A stretch of 64,000 bases of DNA. It comes from Scleropages formosus. Taxonomy: Eukaryota; Chordata; Actinopteri; Osteoglossiformes; Osteoglossidae. Below the pieces are notes generated by a model, which was not told the origin of the DNA, did no database searches, and was given only the letters and a program-made list of their open reading frames with translations. The stretch covers positions 1,860,001-1,924,000 of the forward strand of contig NC_041827.1 of the NCBI RefSeq assembly GCF_900964775.1. The letters run 5' to 3'. This document shows positions 56,996-64,000 of this stretch, piece after piece (position 1 is the stretch's first letter; each line of letters begins with the position of its first letter). The position numbers and the translations under genes were made by a program.

Positions 56996-57699
56996 TTTAG
57001 ACAGTTGAACTTCTGTTCAACAAACATATGTGGCCCATTGAAATGACAGAAGTGCTTGGTGATGTAATAACTCAGGATCCCCACAAGGGGACAGTGTGGA
57101 TTTAATTGTCACCCAACTCTTTTCTCATTTTTCCCCAAAGAGACCCATCAGAGAGCAGTTTAGCCTAACTTGTAGTGTGATAAATCCATTCATCTTCATC
57201 AAGCGAGACAAGTGATCTTTATCTTGATATCCATGTGTATCGACAGAGATGAGTGCCGACAAAGACCAGATGGCGGTGAAGGCGGCGCAGCTCAGATGCT
57301 CAATGAGTGCTGATGCAAACAGATTGCAGAAGAGCGAGAGCTTTTAATGACCATCAGCATCTCCGTGTGACTGGAAGCATTACATATGCTGGCTGCTGGA
57401 AGTGTGCACTTTTGGGGGTGTTTGCATGCATCATACACTACTCATTGAGCTCTTATCAAGCCACACTTTATAAGTCCTGATGGTGCTCAGATTCCATTAG
57501 AGGAGACTGCACATCTGATAATGTATCAATATAAATGTGTTGCTTAAGGCATGCTTTAATTCTCATGGAATTATATTCTCCTGGAATTTATACCCCTTCC
57601 TCATGCCACTGCAGAAAACTGGGGTTATGATGCCTCTGAGTATCTCAAAGGAAATGACATTGTTTCTTCATAAGAGTCACCCTTTTCTTACCTTCTGCT
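56996..57699. other. No gene seen
   Basis: No coding signal or repeat recognised. Confidence 0.4.
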
Positions 57700-57905
57700 C
57701 ATTGTAATGGGTGGCAGCTGGCAAAACTTTGGTTAGAGCTGCTGCCTTTGATTCCAAAGGTTCTAGGTTTAAATCCTAGCTACAGCACCCTTGATTGAGG
57801 TACTTACCCTAAATTACTCCAGTGCAATTCCTCAGCTGTGTTAATAACTAAGTAGCTCAACATTATAAGCTGCTTTTGAGAAAAGTGTCAGCTAAATGTA
57901 AAACG
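57700..57905 (+). mobile_element. L2-tailed tRNA SINE
   Basis: Box A-like TGGTTAGAGCTGCTGCC, box B-like AGGTTTAAATCCT, body ACTTACCCTAAATTACTCCA, tail CATTATAAGCTGCTTTTGAG then AAAAGTGTCAGCTAAATGTA. The clearest plus-strand copy of this family. Confidence 0.75.
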
Positions 57906-58456
57906 AGAGAGCAAGCAAAATCCTGAATGGCAGCAGATGTACTTTTGGTTCAGTGCACAAACACAAGGCCGTCACAAAGTGGTGGTGGGGACCTGCTCCA
58001 TATACTTTCCATTTCTTCCCTGTGTTTGGTTGCCTCAGTTAAGTTTGGGTTCAGTGCTGATCCACACCCTCAACCTGTGTCTGATGCCTCTGCTGTGAAA
58101 CCATGCTGGTCTTCCTGCCTCGCTCTGTTGAACTACACCACATGTGCTCCTTTTAGATGTGCATTGTTCACACAGAATGCCAAATTTTCCACTCAACAGC
58201 CCATTCAACAAAAAATATTTCCTTTTAATCATTATTATTGTTCACACTGATGTAATGAAAAGCAAGAGAGAAGTAGATTTTTTTCACAAACTACTGGATG
58301 TCATGCCAAACTTCAATGTTGTCTCCTGCTCTCGGAACGTGGATGAAGACCTTCTTGCTATTACTCCTGCATCACTGGACCGTAGTGTTCCCATCCCTCA
58401 CCTATTACTGTAAACACTGTAACTGCACCAGCTGCGCGTGTCTGCTCAATCACTCT
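57906..58456. other. Upstream region of receptor 7, no gene
   Basis: Short open frames only; none resembles a known protein. Confidence 0.4.
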
Positions 58457-58650
58457 CAATTATTGCAGTAGAGGTAAAAAAAGGACCTAAATTCAGTGGA
58501 CCATGCTGTACCTCTCTGCTCTCTATGGTTACTACTCCAAGGATATAAGCACAGCTTGCAAGACACTCTTCTGACTCTCCAGCTGAATTTAGGGCTGAAT
58601 AAACTGAGAACTTCCAGAAGTCACATCATACCGCTCAGAAATACTAATAG
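58457..58650 (+). promoter_or_regulatory. Putative promoter and noncoding exon 1 of receptor 7
   Basis: CAATTATTG (58457-58465, homeodomain-like), CTCCAAGGA (58535-58543, O/E-like half match), GATATAAG (58542-58549, TATA-like) and a candidate donor AATAG|GTGAGG at 58650/58651. Layout resembles the array modules but the sequence does not align with them. Confidence 0.4.
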
Positions 58651-59039
58651 GTGAGGAATAAAAACTTCTTTACATTTACATGTACGTGTATTCATTTAGC
58701 AGATGCTTTTCTCCAAAGTGACACACGTCTCATAGAAAATACAATTTGTGCATTACCGATTATCTTTCGAAGTCAAATAATACCTTGCTGAAAATTTGAA
58801 TGATTTAGAATTTATTTTACTTTTCATATCAGAAAGTAGATGGAATATTTATATGTCTTTTTTTGGGGCCAAGAGTACTGGGCTATGAATGTCATTATTC
58901 TGACAGTAAAATAAGATAAAATGCAAAGTGCCTGATTCATTCAGGAAAGGAATGTATCAGTTAAATATCAGACACCTGCAAGAGCTTCTGTGTTTTAACT
59001 CTAATTTGTAAACTTGTTTTACCTGTGTTACATACCCAG
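58651..59039 (+). other. Inferred 5'UTR intron of receptor 7
   Basis: Donor GTGAGG, acceptor TTACATACCCAG ending at 59039 behind a T-rich tract. It contains an L2-type tail fragment (58668-58765, minus strand). Confidence 0.45.
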
Positions 59040-59055
59040 CGTAGAGACAGTGGCA

Positions 59056-60021
59056 ATGCAGTCGGATGAACTTGTCCGAGGTTTGCTCTACCTCTTCCTT
59101 GCCGTGGTGGGAATCCCAGGAAATTGCTTGGTGATCTGGGCCTTCTTGCAGGCAATGCACACTGAACACCAAGTTCTTCCAGCTGATGCTATTGTCCTAC
59201 ACCTCGTCTCTGTCAATCTCCTGGTTGTGGGGGTCCGCTGCCTCCTGGAGGCCCTGGCCACATTCCGCCTGGCCAACATCTTCAGTGATGCTGGTTGCAA
59301 GGGCATCATCATGGTGTACCGCATGGCTCGTTCGCTCTCCATCTGGCTCACCTTTGTGCTGAGTACCTATCAGTGTCTAAGCATTGCACCACCAGGCTCG
59401 CGTTGGGCTGAAGCCCGCGTTGCTGCCGCACGACACTTGGGAGCCATCTTTCTTGTTCTTTGGCTAGTAAATGCTGTCATCAGTACACCATCGGCCCTCT
59501 TCTCCCTGGGCTGGCACAACGGCTCCAGCCTCATGGAGCACAGTATCAATGTGCAGTTCTGTTTTGTGCGCTTCCCTGACAGTCTCTCCAAGGATGCCAA
59601 TGGTGCCATGCAGGTGGTTCGTGATGTGATACCCATGGCACTGATGGCAACGGCCAGCTTGATCGTACTCATCTTCCTGTACCGCCACAGCCAGCATGTG
59701 AAGAACTTTCGCAGCAGCAATAGCAACAGCAAACAAGGTTCCTTGGCCGAGAGGCGGGCAGCCAAAACTGTAGTCACCCTGGTCACCATGTATGTGCTTT
59801 TCTACGGGGTGGACAATGGACTCTGGGTATACACCCTCACTGTGGAACACACTATGAGCTCCTCTCTGGTGTCTGATCTCCGAATTTTTTTCTCTTCACT
59901 TTATGCTGCTGTGAGTCCAGTAGTTATAATTGCCTCAAATAAGAAAGTGAGCAGGAATCTTATATGCAAGGTACAAGAAAAGGGCTCCCAAATGGTAGAA
60001 ACTACACTTTCTGCAGCATGA
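59056..60021 (+). CDS. ORA (V1R-type) olfactory receptor, distinct subfamily, ora2-like
   Basis: An intact 321-residue receptor starting MQSDELVRGLLYLFLAVVGI, the first ATG after the acceptor. Seven membrane segments are visible (about 8-32, 44-68, 80-106, 126-147, 186-210, 236-260, 274-294). Hallmarks: PGN in TM1, LPADAIVLHL (TM2), DAGCK (Cys81) with loop-2 Cys169 (VQFCFV), YRMARSLSIWLT (TM3), SIAPPGSRW, NGS glycosylation at 155, VRDVIPMAL (TM5), LYRHSQHVKNF, and DLRIFFSSLYAAVSPV (TM7). Loop 3 carries a Ser/Asn-rich run (SSNSNSKQG) and AERRAAKTVVTL that the array lacks. It is head-to-head with the array about 12 kb from receptor 6. Linked head-to-head ora pairs are known in teleosts, which fits ora1/ora2; an ora3/ora4 assignment is not excluded. 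Confidence 0.95.
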   Translation: MQSDELVRGLLYLFLAVVGIPGNCLVIWAFLQAMHTEHQVLPADAIVLHLVSVNLLVVGVRCLLEALATFRLANIFSDAGCKGIIMVYRMARSLSIWLTFVLSTYQCLSIAPPGSRWAEARVAAARHLGAIFLVLWLVNAVISTPSALFSLGWHNGSSLMEHSINVQFCFVRFPDSLSKDANGAMQVVRDVIPMALMATASLIVLIFLYRHSQHVKNFRSSNSNSKQGSLAERRAAKTVVTLVTMYVLFYGVDNGLWVYTLTVEHTMSSSLVSDLRIFFSSLYAAVSPVVIIASNKKVSRNLICKVQEKGSQMVETTLSAA

Positions 60022-61113
60022 ATCGTCCTCGTCTCTCAGGAGACCAGCCGTAGGAACTGAATGAGTTTAGAGAAGGGATTCATTTTGTGACGTAAGTAAA
60101 GAACAAAGTAATAATAATTATTACTCATTATTATTATTATTTTAATACAAATAACAATTCTTATTTTTAAGAGATGAGTATATGAATATAATATTAATGA
60201 ATATAATGTATTTGAATATTTTTGCTGTCTGCTGGGGAATTTGAGGCTTTCATCTGTTCTTTTCTTAATCAAACACAAGGTTTCTGTGCGCCTCATGTTA
60301 TTATACTGTTCTACAGTGTCATTAAAATCAATTAAAATGTTTTTTGTACACTCAGTAGTGACCTCAGAAGACGATATGAAACATCCACAATATTAAACTG
60401 CTGTCTGATCTTCTGATGGATTGTGGTTCAGTGTCGGTGGTCTTTTTTGCCATTTAGGATTCTGCATTTGTTTAGATGTTAATTTATGAAATAATTACCC
60501 CCAAGTGCAGCTCAGTGCACCATTAATCCAAGCTGTTTGGTTCCTGGAACACATTAAGTGAGATTTGTATAATGAAGCAATTAGTGCAATTATAGAACGA
60601 ATTGAAAACAAGGGTAAGAATGGTGGGAGGGTGAGTCACAGATGTTGAGGGAGGGCATGGAAGCGGGTGTATCCTGGCAAGCAACACCGCTGTGGTTGTG
60701 CCATTAACACTGCCAGAACTTGACAAGCAATGCTTAGTTTCCACTCTTATTAGGAGAAGAAAGATTGTTTTTATTGCTATACATTGGAAACCCTCAAATT
60801 GCCTTATATTTTTTGGCCACCTCATTTACTATTATTGACCTTCACAATGTTGGTGCAGATATCACCATGGCCTCAAGCATCACCAAACAAGGGGTCACGA
60901 AAGACTCATTGCAGGAGTTTACATGCTTCTGGTTTGCATGCCCTTGCTGTTATATCAAATAACACTAAATATAATTTCAAAAAACTGGTTATAACCCTTG
61001 CCTATAATCCTAGTAAATGCTGGCTATTTGAATTTATCATATCTTGTTGCCTTTTTTTCTGAGCAAAAATAAAGTCCTATATGTATATGGAAAATGTATT
61101 TTAATTTTAAAAG
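60022..61113. other. 3' flank of receptor 7, no gene
   Basis: AT-rich. The stretch 60425-60680 is related to 5935-6150 (shared TTTAGATGTTAATTTATGAA-type words). No coding signal. Confidence 0.45.
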
Positions 61114-61123
61114 TAATTATCTG

Positions 61124-61253
61124 GGAGGGGTGTGGTGGCACAGCGGGTCACACTGGGTCTTGCTCTCTGGTGGGTCTGGGGTTTGAGTCCTGCTTGGGGT
61201 GCCTTGCGATGGACTGGTGTCCTGTCCTGGGTGTGTCCCCTCCCCCTCTGCCC
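61124..61253 (+). mobile_element. tRNA-derived SINE, 3'-truncated
   Basis: Head and centre are present but it stops at CCCCTCTGCCC. TAATTAT occurs on both sides (61114-61120 and 61254-61260), so even the truncated copy may carry a short target duplication. Confidence 0.8.
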
Positions 61254-61651
61254 TAATTATGTTTATTGTCCATGATATTCCTTAATGTTGCTGTTTGTGT
61301 TATTTTCACAGCACAGAACTGCCGATCAAGCAAGTACCTGCAATGTTACAGCCTGGGGCTGATGGGAAATTCATGAACAAGGGTGTGGATGTGGCTGACA
61401 TGTAAGGATGACATGCAGTTTTATAGGTCAAAGGGGCGAAAGGCACTTTGTATTGCAGGGAAGGTGTGACATGCTGTGTTCTCTGCATTGAAGTTGTGCA
61501 AATATAACTCCCTTCCCTTTGTGGCCAGCAGGGTTCATGATACAGGATGTCAATGCTGTGAAAAAAGTTACAAGAAAACATGCAAGACATGGGATAAAAC
61601 CAGCAAACATCTGTGGCAGCAAGTGAAATATGGGTACAGAAACAATAACCA

Positions 61652-61830
61652 AAATGGTGAGGTGGCACAGCAGGGTTGGCTGGGCCCTGCTCTGTGGTGG
61701 GGCTGGGGTTTGAGTCCTGCTTGGGGTGCCTTATGGCAGACTGGCATCTCATCTGGGGTGTGACCCCCTGTGCACTGTGTTGCAGGGCCAGGCTCTGGCT
61801 TGTCATGATGTCAAGCTGTTGTATGTATGT
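61652..61830 (+). mobile_element. tRNA-derived SINE, old divergent copy
   Basis: Duplication GAAACAATAACCA (61639-61651 and 61831-61843). The body has deletions and the tail ends TTGTATGTATGT rather than a TG run. Confidence 0.88.
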
Positions 61831-61843
61831 GAAACAATAACCA

Positions 61844-62205
61844 CCACACAATGAAAAATGTGGAGAAAAGGGGTGATGGTGTAGGAGAAAACAATAAATA
61901 TATGAGAAAAAAAAAAACTGCCGTCTAAAGCCCATTGGCTGCTTGGCCATCCTAACTTTACTGAGCTTTAATCAAGCAATGTGTGAACACGTATTATTTG
62001 CTGATCCTCTGGACACCACTTAAAGAAAGTTTTATATGGATTTAAGCTAATGTGATGGACAAGTAAACACATTTCAAGAAATTGAATCCTCACCCATAAA
62101 CCATCCTGAAACCCGAAAAACTGGTGAAATGAGATGTGTTACATTGAAATTGCTCATTAAGGTTAACATTCCAACAACACAGCAGATAAAGAATTAAAGC
62201 ACATT
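61844..62205. other. No gene seen
   Basis: No repeat or coding signal recognised. Confidence 0.4.
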
Positions 62206-62216
62206 GAATATAGTGA

Positions 62217-62410
62217 GAGGGTGTGGTGGTGCAGCGGGTTTGGCCAGGGCCTGCTCTGTGGTGGGTCTGGCGTTTGAGGCCTGCTTGGGGTGCCTCGCCA
62301 TGGATGGGCATCCCGTCTAGGATGTGTCCCCTCCCCCTTCGGCTCTGCACCCTGTATTGCTGGGTTAGGCTCTGGTTTGCCGTGACCCTGTGGTGTGTGT
62401 GTGTGTGTGT

Positions 62411-62442
<32 letters not shown>
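62217..62442 (+). mobile_element. tRNA-derived SINE with long (TG)n tail
   Basis: Duplication GAATATAGTGA (62206-62216) and GAATACAGTGA (62443-62453). The tail is TG with one TATG interruption. Confidence 0.92.
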
Positions 62443-62446
<4 letters not shown>

Positions 62447-62453
62447 ACAGTGA

Positions 62454-64000
62454 CCTTCTGGTCCTCGCACAATCACACTATTCCATTGCAGCTTCTGTGG
62501 CTTCACTCATTCACACTTATACCAGTGTGGCTCTATACCTATACATGTCCCTACTGAGTACAAAAAAATGCTACACCTATACCATTACTTCTCTGTTTCT
62601 GCGGAAAATAACAGAGGAGAGGCCTAGACCAAAACCTATACAGCAGATGTAGCACTTATTTGTACTCTGTAGGGACTTTAGGACAGACAAATCACTATAG
62701 TTAAAAAGCAAAAAAACAGTGTTTCATTAAAAAACATTATTCCTTTAAAGGGAAAATGCACACATTTAGGGACATTGGTACTTTTTTTAGCACTTGATAT
62801 TTATTTATTTTTTATTGTGAGGCTTTTACCGCTAATTCAGGCTAAACTGATGGAGGAATGCTGTGAGTTCTCATTCAATTAAATCTGATTTTAAATATTC
62901 AGTGCATTCTGCTGACCTAAGAAATTGCCAGTTACACTTTTCCAGAACAGCTATTTTTCTTATCAATCGCGCATGATCCAAGTCTAAGAATTTTCCACAA
63001 CAATCTAGGGCCAGGAAATGGTGAGATGAGGGCTTTGTGTAGAGCTGCCGGGAGGGGGCCAGTAGATATTCATTTTGGGAGGTGCTAAACCTGAATTTTT
63101 TCTGGTTTCAAGTATCAAGTGTTAAAATGTTAATTATTCAGATATGTGGTGTTGTGCTTAGATCACGGGTAAAAAGCTTTTAAGGGACACAAAATGGGTT
63201 CTGATATCCTTATTACTCTGCAGCACAGGCATTCCACGCTTCAGCTTTGCTTGCCAAATCGTGCTTTCTTGAGGAGTAGAAGTTGTAACTCTACACCCAA
63301 AAAGGAGGAGCAGCAAAATATACATGTATTATATGAGTGTACATAGCATATAAGTACAGAGATTGTTTGGTGGAGAAGCACTGCAAGAAAAATGTCTGCA
63401 TTGGCAGTTACTGAGTGTGCTGTTGTGATAAATAATCTGAATTGAGTAAACTTAGCCACATATGTGTAATAGCAGCATTCACTTAATGGACTTTATGTAC
63501 TGCTGCAAAAGTTGGACGTGAATATTGGTCCTTAAAGACATACAGGGTTTGTGAGGCGGCTGTTGAAGCTTACCACAAGGGAAAAGTTTACTAAAAGAGT
63601 TCAGAGCACAGTAGAAGGGGGTTGATCTAAAATGGACAATAGGGTAATGTGCTCCTCATTTAATCTGTAGGCTGATAAAAAATAGAAAATAAAAATATGC
63701 TGACAGGGAAAAAAAAAAACTATTAGACAGTTAAGTGCTGCCTTAATAGTAATTATGACTAATAACAACAAATATTTGCTAACGCTGTCTTTAGAACATG
63801 AATTGGTATAATGTGTTTGTATATGTATGGCCAGTTTCACAAAGGTACCAATGTCTTTATGAATATTTTCTTTATAAATACTATAAAAATAAAATTACAG
63901 TCTTTAAACTAAGCATCCAATTTTAACTGGACAGTCTTGGATATCTTCATTTTATGGACTCTTTTTTCATGACGAATGGTCTTCTTTGCCGCACACAGTG
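62454..64000. other. Terminal stretch, nothing recognised
   Basis: AT-rich DNA with no long open frame, no receptor motif and no familiar repeat on either strand. Confidence 0.5.

Noticed and set aside
59014-59055. Upstream start for receptor 7
   Set aside because: It begins with TTG and reads through the CATACCCAG acceptor; the first ATG after the acceptor matches the length of the other receptors.
59088-59850. Minus-strand frames of 87-139 codons over receptor 7
   Set aside because: They are shadows of the receptor's GC-rich codons on the other strand.
61306-61950. A 214-codon minus-strand open frame
   Set aside because: It includes part of the SINE at 61652-61830 and otherwise shows no recognisable domain or membrane pattern.
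6661-62442. tRNA genes at the SINE heads
   Set aside because: Box A and box B words are present, but they are followed by the SINE body rather than a tRNA acceptor arm, and the copies are dispersed.

Overview
The window looks like a piece of a teleost fish genome, AT-rich with intron-scale gaps and crowded with fish-type retroelements (Rex3/RTE and L2 LINEs, tRNA-derived SINEs, V-SINE-like elements). Its host genes all belong to one family: seven-transmembrane olfactory receptors of the class A-like type (ORA, the fish counterpart of mammalian V1R pheromone receptors). Six closely related receptors lie head-to-tail on the minus strand (the first is cut by the left edge, then 7.2, 18.5, 34.8, 39.7 and 46.3 kb). 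A seventh, clearly different ORA lies on the plus strand at 59.1 kb, head-to-head with the array. From remembered family motifs the array looks ora1-like and the lone gene ora2-like; a tree is needed to settle this. Most teleosts are known for single-copy ora genes, so the tandem expansion is the main biological feature.

Each of the six array genes has, 1.1 to 2.4 kb upstream, the same compact block of about 70 to 160 bp. It contains a homeodomain-type TTAATTA core, an O/E (Olf-1/EBF)-like C-rich/G-rich site, a TTTAAA box and a short ATG-poor exon ending in a GTAAG splice donor. A CTAG acceptor sits just 5' of the start codon in four of the six genes; two have lost it and have a substitute nearby. 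So each gene is modelled as a noncoding first exon, one intron and a single coding exon, with its own copy of an olfactory-type promoter. The plus-strand gene has the same layout in less similar sequence.

Between the genes the DNA is mostly mobile elements. Four Rex3 copies are present: a 5'-inverted (twin-primed) copy at 4.3-5.7 kb, a minus-strand copy at 11.4-15.0 kb, a nearly full-length copy at 22.9-26.3 kb, and a plus-strand copy at 51.0-54.3 kb. About 29 insertions or pieces of one tRNA-derived SINE with a (TG)n tail are scattered throughout, most with clear target-site duplications. The SINE 3' end matches the Rex3 3' end, which identifies Rex3 as its likely partner LINE. L2 pieces and two further SINE types with L2-like tails form a second such partnership. 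There are also a solo LTR, weaker LTR-like fossils, a Tc1-type relic and a nearly identical 0.52-kb duplication at 44.5 and 54.7 kb. The last 4 kb, and several AT-rich gaps, show no recognisable gene.
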